This document shows positions 38,171 through 47,847 of a DNA stretch of 64,000 nt, in pieces; position 1 is the first letter of the stretch; every line of letters starts with the position of its first letter. The notes under the pieces were generated by a model. That model searched no databases and was not told the origin of the DNA. It saw only the letters and a program-made list of their open reading frames with translations. Position numbers and translations under genes: made by a program. The stretch comes from Campylobacter coli 76339 (GTDB taxonomy: Bacteria; Campylobacterota; Campylobacteria; Campylobacterales; Campylobacteraceae), in NCBI GenBank assembly GCA_000470055.1, contig HG326877.1, forward strand, positions 1,005,661 through 1,069,660. The letters are read 5' to 3'.

Positions 38171-39967
38171 TTGTCGGTAAAAAATATTAGAAATTTTTCC
38201 ATTATAGCACATATTGATCATGGAAAATCAACGCTTGCAGATAGGATTATAAGTGAATGCGGAGCCATTAGCGACAGGCAAATGAGTTCGCAAGTTATGG
38301 ATACTATGGATATAGAAAAAGAACGCGGTATCACTATAAAGGCGCAATCTGTAAGGTTAAATTATAAATTCAATAATGAAAATTTTGTTTTAAATCTTAT
38401 AGATACCCCAGGCCATGTGGATTTTTCTTATGAAGTTAGCCGTTCTTTGGCAAGCTGTGAAGGAGCTTTGCTAGTAGTGGATGCAAGTCAAGGGGTTGAA
38501 GCTCAAACCATAGCTAATGTTTATATCGCTCTTGAAAACAATCTTGAAATCATTCCAGTGATTAATAAAATCGATTTACCTAATGCAGATGTTGAAAAAG
38601 TAAAGCATGAAATTGAGCATATCATAGGAATTGATTGCAAAGAAGCAATTTGCGTGAGTGCAAAAACAGGTGTGGGTATCAAAGAGCTTATAGAGACTAT
38701 TATTACCAAAATTCCTGCACCTAAAACCGATGATGAAGCACCTACCAAAGCTTTGATTTATGATTCTTGGTTTGACAATTATCTAGGAGCTTTGGCTTTG
38801 GTTAGAATTTATGAAGGAAGCATTGCTAAAAATGATGAAGTTTTGGTAATGAGTACAGAAAAAAAACATATAGTTCAAGATCTTTTTTATCCTCATCCTT
38901 TAAGTCCTATTAAAACTCAATCTTTACAATCAGGTGAAGTAGGTGTTGTAGTGCTTGGACTTAAAACCGTAGGCGATGTGCAAGTAGGTGATACTATCAC
39001 CTTGGTAAAAAATAAAGCCAAAGAAGCTATAGGGGGATTTGAAAAGGCTAAAGCTTTTGTATTTGCGGGACTTTATCCTATAGAAACGGATAAATTTGAA
39101 GATTTAAGAGATGCTTTGGATAAATTAAAACTTAATGATAGTTCTATTACTTATGAGCCCGAAACCTCTTTAGCTTTAGGTTTTGGTTTTAGGGTAGGAT
39201 TTTTAGGGCTTTTACATATGGAAGTGATTAAAGAAAGACTTGAAAGAGAATTTAATCTTGATTTAATCGCTACGGCACCAACTGTAACTTATGAGATCTA
39301 TCAAACTGATGGAGAGCTTATAAAAATTCAAAATCCAAGCGAACTACCTCCGGTCAATAAGATTGATCATATCAAAGAGCCTTATGTAAAAGCTACCATC
39401 ATCACCCCTAGTGAATTTTTAGGAAATTTAATCACTCTTTTAAATCGAAAAAGAGGAGTGCAGGTTAAGATGGATTATATCACTCCTGAGCGCGTTTTAT
39501 TAGAATATGATGTGCCTTTAAATGAGATTGTGATGGATTTTTATGATAAATTAAAGTCTTTGACAAAGGGATATGCGAGCTTTGATTATGAGCCTATTGA
39601 ATTTCGTGTAGGGGATTTGGTAAAACTTGATATTAAAGTAGCGGGTGAAAATGTCGATGCTTTAAGTATTATCGTACCGAATGAAAAAGCGCAAAGCAAG
39701 GGAAGAGAATTGGTGAGCGCTATGAAGGAAATAGTTCCTAGACAGCTTTTTGAAGTGGCTATTCAAGCAAGCATAGGCAATAAAATCATAGCAAGAGAAA
39801 CGGTTAAATCTATGGGAAAAAATGTAACTGCAAAATGTTATGGTGGGGATATTACTAGAAAAAGAAAGCTTTTAGAAAAGCAAAAAGAGGGTAAAAAAAG
39901 AATGAAGGCTATAGGCAAGGTAAATTTACCTCAAGAAGCTTTTTTAAGTGTGCTTAAGATTGATTAA
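38171..39967 (+). CDS. lepA: Elongation factor 4 (LepA)
   Basis: A 598-residue ribosome-binding GTPase. The G1 loop [14 protein letters not shown] starts near residue 12, DTPGHVDF near 80 is G3, NKIDLPNA near 133 is G4, and the C-terminal EF4-specific domain ends with [17 protein letters not shown] use TTG 38171 as start (MSVKNIRNF) because AGGA (38159-38162) is eight bases upstream; the ATG at 38162 overlaps that ribosome site. LepA back-translocates or assists ribosomes under stress. It is divergent from cmeD. Confidence 0.94.
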   Translation: MSVKNIRNFSIIAHIDHGKSTLADRIISECGAISDRQMSSQVMDTMDIEKERGITIKAQSVRLNYKFNNENFVLNLIDTPGHVDFSYEVSRSLASCEGALLVVDASQGVEAQTIANVYIALENNLEIIPVINKIDLPNADVEKVKHEIEHIIGIDCKEAICVSAKTGVGIKELIETIITKIPAPKTDDEAPTKALIYDSWFDNYLGALALVRIYEGSIAKNDEVLVMSTEKKHIVQDLFYPHPLSPIKTQSLQSGEVGVVVLGLKTVGDVQVGDTITLVKNKAKEAIGGFEKAKAFVFAGLYPIETDKFEDLRDALDKLKLNDSSITYEPETSLALGFGFRVGFLGLLHMEVIKERLEREFNLDLIATAPTVTYEIYQTDGELIKIQNPSELPPVNKIDHIKEPYVKATIITPSEFLGNLITLLNRKRGVQVKMDYITPERVLLEYDVPLNEIVMDFYDKLKSLTKGYASFDYEPIEFRVGDLVKLDIKVAGENVDALSIIVPNEKAQSKGRELVSAMKEIVPRQLFEVAIQASIGNKIIARETVKSMGKNVTAKCYGGDITRKRKLLEKQKEGKKRMKAIGKVNLPQEAFLSVLKID

Positions 39968-40008
39968 TCAATTTTGAAATATCTCTTGAATTTTGCTTAT
40001 ATTTTTAA

Positions 40009-40014
40009 TACAAT
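40009..40014 (+). promoter_or_regulatory. -10 box of mapA
   Basis: TACAAT within TTTAATACAATTTAG, 42 bases upstream of ATG 40056. An AT-only hairpin (AAAAATATTTT/AAAATATTTTT near 40018-40042) lies in the leader just before the ribosome site AAGGAG. Confidence 0.4.
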
Positions 40015-40055
40015 TTAGAAAAATATTTTTCAAAATATTTTTTAAGGAGAAAAAG

Positions 40056-40700
40056 ATGAATAAGAAAATTTTATTTTTTATAGCATTGGCTTTATTTTTA
40101 AATGCTTGTGCGAGCAAACAAAATACTTTTACTCAAGTAAATCAGCTTTCTAAAGCTTCTCAGTGTGTTCCTTGCGAGAGTTCTAGTGGTTTTGAGGCAA
40201 AAATCAAAGGCCTTTTATATGTTAGTGATATTGGTATACAATGTTGTGCAAATAAAAGAACTTTAGATACGAGTGTGGCTCTAAAAAAAGTCTATTTGCA
40301 TAGATTTTATGATTTAAAAGAAGAGCAAAAAGTGCTTAATGCTAGAGGACAAAAATTATTTGTAAATCTTGATTTTAATGCTATTTTTTATGTTTATTTA
40401 AAACAAGAGCTTGAAGCAAGAGGTATTATCGTTCTTGATAATAATAAAGCTGATTCGCCTTATGTAACTAAAATCGATCTTACTTTTATTGATTATAATG
40501 CAAAACAAGATAGTTTAGGACTTCATTCAAGACTTGTTGGAGTATTAAACTTGAGTGATATTAATAAAAATAAAAAATTCACTTTACGCACTAAACAAGA
40601 TGTTCAAGGTTTTGAAAATTTAAAAGATATCAGCTTTTATACACATTTGCTGATTAAACAGATGGCAAACAAAGCAGCGAGTATGATTTCGGAGCTTTGA
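40056..40700 (+). CDS. mapA: Lipoprotein MapA
   Basis: A 214-residue outer-membrane-associated lipoprotein. The signal KKILFFIALALFLNAC ends in the lipobox LNAC with the lipidated Cys near residue 18. I start at ATG 40056 with AAGGAG just upstream; the frame open to 39993 is intergenic. The mapA gene is used as a Campylobacter species marker, and its product is membrane associated and implicated in colonisation. No enzymatic domain is recognised. It is followed immediately by ctsW. Confidence 0.88.
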   Translation: MNKKILFFIALALFLNACASKQNTFTQVNQLSKASQCVPCESSSGFEAKIKGLLYVSDIGIQCCANKRTLDTSVALKKVYLHRFYDLKEEQKVLNARGQKLFVNLDFNAIFYVYLKQELEARGIIVLDNNKADSPYVTKIDLTFIDYNAKQDSLGLHSRLVGVLNLSDINKNKKFTLRTKQDVQGFENLKDISFYTHLLIKQMANKAASMISEL

Positions 40701-41272
40701 AATGCTTAAATTGCGGAGCTTTTACTCTGCTTTGTTTTTGTCACCATTGCGCCGAAGAATTATCAGAATTTTCTTTAGGCGTAAGGGAGCTTGAAAAGAA
40801 TTTTAAAGTTTACTCTTTTTACAAATATCACGAGATTAAACATCTTCTACACGCTAAACATAAATTTTATGGTTATTTTGTCTTTCATTTCTTAGCAAAA
40901 TTAAGTTTTTTTAAATTTAAAGATTTTTTCCCTGTAAATGAGCAAATTAATGCTATTCCTCTAGATGATAGGGTTGAAAATTTATTTTATTCTCATTCAG
41001 CCATCTTGGCAAAATATTTAAAAACAGATTTTATTCAACCTCTATTTGGTGCTTTGCATGCACAAAATCATCTCAAGTATTCTGGAAAAAGCTTAAAATT
41101 TAGACAAAACAATAAAAGAAATTTTAAACTTTTAAAAAAGATTAATAATCCTGTAATTTTAGTAGATGATATTGTATCTTCGGGTTCTAGTTTGCTTGAA
41201 GCTAAGCAATTTTTAGAAAAAAATAAAATTTCTGTTCTTTTTGCAGTTGTTTTAGCTGATGCAAAAGTTTAA
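40697..41272 (+). CDS. ctsW: ComF-like phosphoribosyltransferase-family protein CtsW
   Basis: A 191-residue ComF-family protein: an N-terminal Cys pair zinc-type motif (KCLNCGAF, then CFCHHC) and a C-terminal PRPP loop VILVDDIVSSGSSLLEA near residue 152. In naturally competent bacteria ComF-type proteins act in DNA uptake, and I recall this locus as ctsW (Cj1028c), needed for transformation in Campylobacter. The start is a TTG at 40697 that overlaps the mapA stop, with GGAG only two bases upstream, so the exact start is uncertain; no in-frame ATG lies nearby. Confidence 0.8.
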   Translation: MKCLNCGAFTLLCFCHHCAEELSEFSLGVRELEKNFKVYSFYKYHEIKHLLHAKHKFYGYFVFHFLAKLSFFKFKDFFPVNEQINAIPLDDRVENLFYSHSAILAKYLKTDFIQPLFGALHAQNHLKYSGKSLKFRQNNKRNFKLLKKINNPVILVDDIVSSGSSLLEAKQFLEKNKISVLFAVVLADAKV

Positions 41273-41277
41273 TATGG

Positions 41278-41283
41278 TACAAT
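41278..41283 (+). promoter_or_regulatory. -10 box of gyrA
   Basis: TACAAT preceded by TGG, an extended -10 pattern, 29 bases upstream of gyrA ATG 41313. It starts two bases inside the region after the ctsW stop. Confidence 0.45.
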
Positions 41284-41312
41284 GATAGTTTGAAATTGTG
41301 GAAGGAAATTTA

Positions 41313-43883
41313 ATGGAGAATATTTTTAATAAGGATTCTGATATTGAACTTATAGATATAGAAAATTCTATTAAAAGTAGCTATTTAGACTACTCTATGA
41401 GTGTTATTATCGGTCGTGCACTTCCTGATGCTAGAGATGGCTTAAAGCCTGTTCATAGAAGAATACTTTATGCTATGAATGATCTTGGCGTGGGAAGTAG
41501 AAGTGCGTATAAAAAATCTGCTCGTATAGTAGGGGATGTTATCGGTAAGTATCATCCACATGGAGATACTGCTGTTTATGATGCCTTGGTGAGAATGGCA
41601 CAAGATTTTTCAATGCGTTATCCAAGTATCGATGGACAAGGAAACTTTGGTTCTATCGATGGTGATGGCGCTGCTGCGATGCGTTATACCGAAGCTAGAA
41701 TGACAATTTTAGCAGAAGAGCTTTTACGTGATATAGATAAAGATACAGTAGATTTTGTTCCAAACTACGATGATTCTATGAGTGAACCTGATGTTTTACC
41801 TGCTAGAGTGCCAAATTTATTGTTAAATGGTTCTAGTGGTATTGCTGTAGGTATGGCGACAAATATTCCTCCACACAGTCTTAACGAGCTTGTAGACGGG
41901 CTTTTATATTTGCTTGATCACAAGGATGCAAGCTTAGAAGAGTTGATGCAATTTATCAAAGGTCCTGATTTTCCAACAGGTGGGATAATCTATGGTAAAA
42001 AGGGTATTATCGAAGCTTATCGCACAGGGCGAGGCAGGGTAAAAATAAGAGCTAAAACTCACATAGAAAAAAAAGCAAATAAAGATATTATCGTTATAGA
42101 TGAACTTCCATATCAGACTAATAAAGCAAGGCTTATAGAGCAAATTGCAGAGCTTGTAAAAGAAAAGCAAATCGAAGGAATTTCAGAAGTTAGAGATGAG
42201 AGCGATAGAGAAGGAATTCGCGTAGTTATTGAGCTTAAGCGTGAAGCAATGAGTGAAATAGTACTCAACAATCTTTTCAAATCTACCACAATGGAAAGTA
42301 CTTTTGGTGTGATTATGCTTGCTATTCACAATAAAGAGCCAAAAATCTTTTCTTTAATCGAGCTTTTAAATCTTTTCTTAAATCATAGAAAAACAGTGAT
42401 TATCAGACGAACGATTTTTGAACTTCAAAAAGCAAGAGCAAGAGCTCATATTTTAGAAGGTTTAAAAATAGCTTTAGATAATATTGATGAAGTTATAGCT
42501 TTAATTAAAAACAGTCCTGATAATACTACAGCAAGAGATTCTTTGGTGGCTAAATTCGGACTTACAGAACTTCAAGCTAATGCGATTTTAGATATGAAAT
42601 TGGGTCGTTTAACAGGACTTGAAAGAGAAAAAATCGAAAATGAACTTGCAGAACTTATGAAAGAAATCGCAAGACTTGATGAGATTTTAAAAAGTGAAAC
42701 TTTACTAGAAAATCTTATCCGCGATGAATTAAAAGAGATAAGAAGTAAATTTGATGTGCCACGTATCACACAAATAGAAGATGATTATGATGATATTGAT
42801 ATTGAGGATTTAATTCCTAATGAAAATATGGTCGTAACCATTACTCATCGTGGATACATCAAAAGAGTACCGAGTAAACAATATGAAAAACAAAAACGCG
42901 GCGGAAAAGGCAAGCTTGCTGTAACAACTTATGATGATGATTTCATCGAAAGCTTCTTTACTGCTAATACTCATGATACATTGATGTTTGTTACCGATAG
43001 AGGACAGCTTTATTGGTTGAAAGTTTATAAAATACCTGAAGGCTCAAGGACAGCTAAAGGGAAAGCAGTTGTGAATTTGATTAATTTACAAGCTGATGAA
43101 AAGATTATGGCTATTATCCCGACTACTGATTTTGATGAGAGTAAATCTTTGTGTTTCTTCACTAAGAATGGTATAGTAAAACGCACTAATTTAAGCGAAT
43201 ATCAAAATATTAGAAGTGTAGGTGTAAGAGCGATCAATTTAGATGAAAATGATGAGTTAGTGACTGCTATTATTGTCCAAAGAGATGAGAATGAAGAAGT
43301 AGAGCTTTTGGATGATGATAATTTTAATGATGAAAATATAAACCCTGATGAAAATGCAATTGAATCTGTTAAAGGTAAAATGCTTTTTGCAGTAACTAAA
43401 AAGGGTATGTGTATTAAATTTCCTCTTGCAAAAGTGCGTGAAATCGGTCGCGTAAGTCGTGGTGTAACGGCTATTAAATTTAAAGAAAAAAATGACGAAT
43501 TAGTAGGTGCTGTCGTTATAGAAAATGATGAGCAAGAGATTTTAAGTATCAGCGCTAAGGGTATAGGCAAGCGAACAAATGCTGGAGAATATAGACTCCA
43601 AAGCAGAGGCGGAAAAGGTGTCATTTGTATGAAGCTTACTGATAAAACCAAAGAACTTATTAGTGTCGTAATCGTGGATGAGAGTATGGATTTAATGGCG
43701 CTAACAAGCAGTGGTAAGATGATACGCGTTGATATGCAAAGCATTAGAAAAGCAGGACGCAATACCAGCGGTGTTATTGTGGTAAATGTAGAAAATGACG
43801 AGGTGGTTAGCATTGCTAAATGTCCTAAAGAAGAACTTGAGGATGAAATTGGCGATGAAAACTTGGAACTAAATTTAGAATAA
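41313..43883 (+). CDS. gyrA: DNA gyrase subunit A
   Basis: The 856-residue breakage-reunion subunit of gyrase, with the catalytic Tyr in [10 protein letters not shown] near residue 125 and the six-blade C-terminal DNA-wrapping domain, ending in an acidic tail. The GyrA box is QKRGGKG near residue 530. The quinolone-resistance region reads [10 protein letters not shown] with Thr86 and Asp90, the susceptible type; codon 86 is ACT. I start at ATG 41313 because AAGGAAA precedes it. A low-complexity acidic insert ([17 protein letters not shown]) lies near residue 680. It sits downstream of ctsW. Confidence 0.96.
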   Translation: MENIFNKDSDIELIDIENSIKSSYLDYSMSVIIGRALPDARDGLKPVHRRILYAMNDLGVGSRSAYKKSARIVGDVIGKYHPHGDTAVYDALVRMAQDFSMRYPSIDGQGNFGSIDGDGAAAMRYTEARMTILAEELLRDIDKDTVDFVPNYDDSMSEPDVLPARVPNLLLNGSSGIAVGMATNIPPHSLNELVDGLLYLLDHKDASLEELMQFIKGPDFPTGGIIYGKKGIIEAYRTGRGRVKIRAKTHIEKKANKDIIVIDELPYQTNKARLIEQIAELVKEKQIEGISEVRDESDREGIRVVIELKREAMSEIVLNNLFKSTTMESTFGVIMLAIHNKEPKIFSLIELLNLFLNHRKTVIIRRTIFELQKARARAHILEGLKIALDNIDEVIALIKNSPDNTTARDSLVAKFGLTELQANAILDMKLGRLTGLEREKIENELAELMKEIARLDEILKSETLLENLIRDELKEIRSKFDVPRITQIEDDYDDIDIEDLIPNENMVVTITHRGYIKRVPSKQYEKQKRGGKGKLAVTTYDDDFIESFFTANTHDTLMFVTDRGQLYWLKVYKIPEGSRTAKGKAVVNLINLQADEKIMAIIPTTDFDESKSLCFFTKNGIVKRTNLSEYQNIRSVGVRAINLDENDELVTAIIVQRDENEEVELLDDDNFNDENINPDENAIESVKGKMLFAVTKKGMCIKFPLAKVREIGRVSRGVTAIKFKEKNDELVGAVVIENDEQEILSISAKGIGKRTNAGEYRLQSRGGKGVICMKLTDKTKELISVVIVDESMDLMALTSSGKMIRVDMQSIRKAGRNTSGVIVVNVENDEVVSIAKCPKEELEDEIGDENLELNLE

Positions 43884-43892
43884 TTGTTTGAA

Positions 43893-43910
43893 TTGGAACG
43901 CTTTTTGCTT
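43893..43910 (+). promoter_or_regulatory. Sigma54 (RpoN) promoter upstream of flgP
   Basis: TTGGAACGCTTTTTGCTT has GG at 43895-43896 and GC at 43907-43908 with exactly ten bases between, matching the -24/-12 consensus GGAAC-N6-TTGCTT for Campylobacter RpoN. It lies 37 bases upstream of flgP. FlgR, encoded two genes downstream, is the sigma54 activator. Confidence 0.7.
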
Positions 43911-43946
43911 TTTAACAAATAATTACAATATTTTGAAGGTGTAAAT

Positions 43947-44468
43947 ATGAAAAAAATTTATTTTATGCTAGTAATAGCAGGAATCTTTGCGGGATGTACA
44001 GCAAGTGCAAACAGTGCTGCAGCTAAAAATCCAAACAATGCAAGCACTTCGGCTCAGGCATCCGATATCATCGTTCAAAAAGTAGATAAGGACGATGTTC
44101 GTGATATTATCAGAGAGGAAAAGATGTTGGCTCCTGATGCAAGCGAAAGCGAGCTTAGTTTTAGTGCTGTAGGAGAAGGAATCGCCCCTCTTAATACTGT
44201 TTCAACTGCTCAAGCTCTAGCATTAGCAAAAAGAGCTGCGATTACAGATGCTTATAGACAACTTGCAAGTAAGCTTTATGGTGTTAAAGTAAACGGTAAA
44301 GATACTGTAAAAGATGCAATGCTTAGAAGCTCAACCATAACTGCACAAGTAAATGGTTTAATTAAAAATGCTAGCATAATTGATGAGAATTTTAATCAAG
44401 GCCTTTACAGAGTTAATGTAGAACTTAAGATTGATGCAGACAAGTGGAAAGAATTGTTTGCTTATTAA
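43947..44468 (+). CDS. flgP: Flagellar outer-membrane lipoprotein FlgP
   Basis: A 173-residue lipoprotein with signal KKIYFMLVIAGIFAGC (lipobox FAGC, Cys near residue 16). The folded domain (ISFAVGEGIAP-like SFSAVGEGIAPLNT, then TAQALALAKRAAITDAYRQL) belongs to the LPP20 lipoprotein family. FlgP forms the basal disk around the Campylobacter flagellar motor and is needed for motility. AAGG is at the ribosome site. It is followed by flgQ, which overlaps its end by 25 bases. Confidence 0.92.
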   Translation: MKKIYFMLVIAGIFAGCTASANSAAAKNPNNASTSAQASDIIVQKVDKDDVRDIIREEKMLAPDASESELSFSAVGEGIAPLNTVSTAQALALAKRAAITDAYRQLASKLYGVKVNGKDTVKDAMLRSSTITAQVNGLIKNASIIDENFNQGLYRVNVELKIDADKWKELFAY

Positions 44469-44884
44469 TACTTTTTAGTTTTAAACTAATTGCCCAAGAT
44501 GAATTTATATTTTGGGCAGAACTTTCTAATAAGAATTTAATCCTTTTTCATCAAAGTCAAAATCTATCTCCAGCGATGACTCAAAGCGAAGATGCTATAA
44601 GTGAATTTGCTTGTGAAATTTCTTATACTGATAATGACTTAAAAAAACTTCCAAGAACAGAATTGGGTATGATAGATGATGATATGCCTAAAATTATCAA
44701 ATTTAATTTTTTAAATGCTCATAAAGATAAGTTAAGTGATTGTTTTATCGGTGCTAAAATTTCTGTGAAAGATATAGTTAAAACGGATTTATTAAAAGCA
44801 CAAAATGAAACTTATGTTAAAATTCTACCCTTGCGTTTTAGTGTGGAATTTGGAGAAAGAAGTGCTTTGATTTATTATACTTAA
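44444..44884 (+). CDS. flgQ: Flagellar motility protein FlgQ
   Basis: A 146-residue exported protein with an N-terminal hydrophobic signal (VCLLILFSFKLIA) and no recognised enzymatic domain. In Campylobacter the flgP-flgQ pair is required for motility, and FlgQ stabilises FlgP. The start is a GTG inside the 3' end of flgP, with no strong ribosome site, so it is probably translationally coupled; TTA-rich sequence makes other starts unlikely. Its position between flgP and flgR fits Cj1025c. Confidence 0.83.
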   Translation: MERIVCLLILFSFKLIAQDEFIFWAELSNKNLILFHQSQNLSPAMTQSEDAISEFACEISYTDNDLKKLPRTELGMIDDDMPKIIKFNFLNAHKDKLSDCFIGAKISVKDIVKTDLLKAQNETYVKILPLRFSVEFGERSALIYYT

Positions 44885-44912
44885 AAAAAAGTAAATTTAA
44901 GCCGTATTTTGC

Positions 44913-44918
44913 TATTAT
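44913..44918 (+). promoter_or_regulatory. Possible -10 box of flgR
   Basis: TATTAT preceded by TTTTGC, 25 bases upstream of ATG 44943, in the 58-base gap after flgQ. The TTTTGC lead matches other promoters in this window. Confidence 0.35.
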
Positions 44919-44942
44919 TTGCTAAAAAATCGAAGGTTGGTT

Positions 44943-46241
44943 ATGAATTTGGTGATTGTTGAAGATGATATCAATATGCGAAAATCCCTTGAAATAGCTC
45001 TTGGGGAATATGAAGAATTTCAAATAAAATCTTACAAATCAGCCACAGAAGCTTTAAAGAAAATTGATTCAGATACGGATTTGATTATTACAGATATCAA
45101 TATGCCAGGAATTGATGGACTAGAATTTATTAAGGCTTGTGAAAATAAATATGATTTTATCATCATGACAGGAAATGCGACCTTAAACCGTGCCATAGAA
45201 GCAGTTCGCTTGGGAGTGAAGGATTTTTTAACTAAACCTTTTGATGTGGAAACTTTGGTTGAAGCAATTAAGCGTGCAAAAATCATTAGAGAAAAAACTG
45301 CGGATAAGAAAGTAAAAAAGCAAGAAGAAAACCAAGAAAATGGTTTTTTCTCAAGTTCTGAAAAATTAGAACAAGTTTTAAGCTTGAGTCAGAAAGCCGC
45401 TAAAACAGATGCGTCGGTTATGCTTTTTGGTGAGAGTGGAGTAGGTAAGGAAGTTTTTTCGCGTTTTATCCATGAAAACTCTAAGCGCTCTCAAAAACCT
45501 TTTGTAGCTATCAATATGGCTGCTATCCCTTCAAATTTGATAGAAAGTGAACTTTTTGGATTTGAAAAGGGAGCGTTTACTGATGCTAATGCTACTAAAA
45601 TAGGACTTTTTGAGATGGCAAATAACGGAACTTTATTTTTGGATGAAATAGGTGAAATGCCTTATGAAATTCAAGCTAAACTCTTAAGAGCCTTGCAAGA
45701 AAGAGAAATCACAAGACTTGGGAGTACTAAAAGTATCAAGATAGATGTGAGAATTATCAGTGCGACTAATGCGAATTTACAAGATAAGATTGATAATGGG
45801 GAATTTAGATCGGATTTGTATTATCGCTTAAACACAGTTCCTATCAATATACCTCCTTTAAGAGAAAGAAAAGAAGAAATTTTAGGTATAGCGCAAAAAG
45901 TTTTAGAAAATACCTGTAAAGAGTATGAGCTTGAAATGAAAAATTTAAGTCAAGAAGCTGAAGAAGCTTTATTAGAATATAATTTCCCAGGCAATATAAG
46001 AGAGCTTATTTCTATAGTTCAGCGTGCTTGTATTTTAAGCGAGGGAACAGAAATTTCAGAGCAAGATTTATTTTTAGAAGCAAGAAGTGTAAAAAAAGAT
46101 GTAAAAAATTTAGAAAAAGAATTATTAGAACAAATTCTAAAACAATGCGAATTTGATAAAGAAAAAGCAAGCAATGAGCTTGGAATGAGTATAGAAAATT
46201 TAAACAATAAAATAAAACAATACAAAATAAAGGAAAAATAA
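44943..46241 (+). CDS. flgR: Sigma54-dependent response regulator FlgR
   Basis: A 432-residue NtrC-family activator. The receiver domain (1-120) has acidic pocket residues VEDD and phosphorylated Asp51 (IITDINMP). The AAA+ domain has Walker A GESGVGKE and the sigma54-contact GAFTDA. A C-terminal region follows with a Fis-like end. It is activated by the FlgS kinase and turns on sigma54-dependent flagellar genes. I start at ATG 44943 with GAAGG upstream. An A7 tract at 46091-46097 lies in the C-terminal region; flgR is known to be phase variable at homopolymeric tracts. Confidence 0.93.
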   Translation: MNLVIVEDDINMRKSLEIALGEYEEFQIKSYKSATEALKKIDSDTDLIITDINMPGIDGLEFIKACENKYDFIIMTGNATLNRAIEAVRLGVKDFLTKPFDVETLVEAIKRAKIIREKTADKKVKKQEENQENGFFSSSEKLEQVLSLSQKAAKTDASVMLFGESGVGKEVFSRFIHENSKRSQKPFVAINMAAIPSNLIESELFGFEKGAFTDANATKIGLFEMANNGTLFLDEIGEMPYEIQAKLLRALQEREITRLGSTKSIKIDVRIISATNANLQDKIDNGEFRSDLYYRLNTVPINIPPLRERKEEILGIAQKVLENTCKEYELEMKNLSQEAEEALLEYNFPGNIRELISIVQRACILSEGTEISEQDLFLEARSVKKDVKNLEKELLEQILKQCEFDKEKASNELGMSIENLNNKIKQYKIKEK

Positions 46242-47273
46242 TGTCAAAAAAACAAAAAATAAGCTATAGTCGGAGCAACAGGTGCGGTTGGAGAAGAGCT
46301 TTTAAATGTATTAGATGAACTTGATTTTCCAGTTGAGAGTATTTTGCCTTTAGCCAGTGCAAAAAGTGCAGGCAATCAAATAGAATTTAGAGGTAAGTCT
46401 TACAAGATAAAAGAACTTACCGAGGATGTTTTTAAAGAAAATCCTGTAGATATAGCTTTTTTTAGTGCAGGTGGAAGCGTAAGTGAGAAATATGCTAAAT
46501 TTGCTGTAGAAGCGGGTGCTGTGGTGATTGATAATACAAGTCATTTTAGAATGGAAAAAGATGTGCCTTTAGTCGTTCCAGAATGCAATCCTGAAGATAT
46601 TAAAGAATGGAAAAAAACAGGGATTATCGCAAATCCAAATTGTTCAACTATACAAATGGTACATGTTTTAAAACCTTTAAATGATGCTTTTGATTTAAAG
46701 CGTGTTGATGTAAGTACTTATCAGGCTGCAAGTGGAGCAGGGAAAGAAGGTATGGAAGAATTAGTCCGTGCAATGCAAAGTTTTTTTGCTTTCAAGCTTG
46801 ATGAATTTGAAGCTCAAACATTTCCTCATACTCTAGCACTTAATTTAATTCCTCAAATTGATGTATTTACAGATAATGGTTATACAAAAGAAGAGCTGAA
46901 GATGATCAATGAAACACAAAAAATTCTTCATAAAAATTTAGAAATTTCAGCCACTTGTGTAAGAGTTCCTGTTTTAAGAAGTCACAGCGAAGCAATCACC
47001 ATGCATTTTGCAAAGGAAGTGGATGTAAGTAAAGCAAGAGATATACTTCAAAATGCGCCAAGTGTTATTGTTATGGATGAACCTGAAAATAAAAAATATC
47101 CTATGCCTTTAATGACTAGCGATACAAATGAAACCTATGTAGGTAGAATTCGTCTAGATGTTACGCATAAAAATATACTCCATCTTTGGTGTGTAGCGGA
47201 TCAAATTCGTGTGGGTGCTGCTACAAATGCAGTGCGCATTGCTCAAAAATGGTTAGAATTAGAAAATAAATAA
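46241..47273 (+). pseudogene. asd: Aspartate-semialdehyde dehydrogenase, frame broken near its start
   Basis: Asd makes L-aspartate semialdehyde from aspartyl phosphate for lysine, DAP, methionine and threonine. The ATG at 46241, overlapping the flgR stop (TAATG), begins MSKKQK, but the next bases shift frame: the dehydrogenase frame is AIVGATGAVGEELL from 46263, one base out, and is closed just before by TAA 46260-46262. One extra A at 46261-46262 accounts for this. The rest is intact, with IIANPNCSTIQMV (catalytic Cys) and the late ILRVPVLRSHSEA-type block (CVRVPVLRSH). A canonical start in the correct frame is missing; only TTG 46344 remains, past the nucleotide loop. Confidence 0.85.
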
Positions 47274-47286
47274 AAGGAGTAAAAGA

Positions 47287-47793
47287 GTGTTAGAGAAAAT
47301 TTTTGAAGCCTTGCTTGTTAAAAGTCGTATTGTTACAATTTTACCCGTAATCTTTGGTCTTGTGGGTGCTTTTGTTTTATTTTTTATCGCAAGTTATGAT
47401 GTTTTAAAAGTAATTCTTTATACTTATCAATATTTTTTTAGTGCCGCAGTTGAGATTGATTTGCATGAAGATGTGGTAGCTTTAATTATAGGGGCTGTGG
47501 ATCTTTATCTTATGGCTTTGGTTTTATTTATTTTTTCTTTTGGAGTTTATGAACTTTTTATTAGCGAGATAGAAGAATTTAAACAAACAAAACAAAGCAA
47601 GGTTCTAGAGGTGCATAGTCTAGATCAGTTAAAAGATAAACTTGCAAAAGTGATTATTATGGTTTTAGTAGTAAATTTCTTCCAAAGAGTATTGCAAATG
47701 AAATTTGCTACACCTACAGATATGGCGTTTCTTGCTGGATCTATTTTGGCTCTTTGCGTAGGGCTTTATTTCTTGCACAAGGGCGGACATTGA
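47287..47793 (+). CDS. YqhA/UPF0114-family membrane protein
   Basis: A 168-residue membrane protein with about four hydrophobic helices, matching the YqhA (UPF0114) family: ILPVIFGLVGAFVLFFIA, then DLYLMALVLFIFSFGVYELF, and KVIIMVLVVNFFQRVL. Function is unknown across bacteria. The start is GTG 47287 with AAGGAG seven bases before. It follows asd by 13 bases and ends the flgP-flgQ-flgR-asd run of genes. Confidence 0.82.
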   Translation: MLEKIFEALLVKSRIVTILPVIFGLVGAFVLFFIASYDVLKVILYTYQYFFSAAVEIDLHEDVVALIIGAVDLYLMALVLFIFSFGVYELFISEIEEFKQTKQSKVLEVHSLDQLKDKLAKVIIMVLVVNFFQRVLQMKFATPTDMAFLAGSILALCVGLYFLHKGGH

Positions 47794-47814
47794 GGCTTGA
47801 TTATCTTTTTTTGA

Positions 47815-47820
47815 TATAAT
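47815..47820 (+). promoter_or_regulatory. -10 box of the porin-remnant/cytochrome c genes
   Basis: TATAAT preceded by TTTTTTTGA, 28 bases upstream of ATG 47848, which has AGGGGTGATGC as ribosome region. Pattern-based call. Confidence 0.55.
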
Positions 47821-47847
47821 TTAAATTTTGGTTTGTAGGGGTGATGC

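Noticed and set aside
40018-40042. Terminator between lepA and mapA
   Set aside because: The A/T-only hairpin lies after the probable mapA promoter and just before its ribosome site, so it is more likely leader sequence or chance.
43202-43918. Long minus-strand open frame opposite gyrA
   Set aside because: It is a Ser/Leu-rich mirror of the gyrA coding sequence, with no ribosome site or family motifs.
46246-46259. Phase variation of asd by slippage in the A7 or A6 tract
   Set aside because: Any change of tract length upstream leaves TAA 46260-46262 in the dehydrogenase frame, so slippage there cannot restore the protein.
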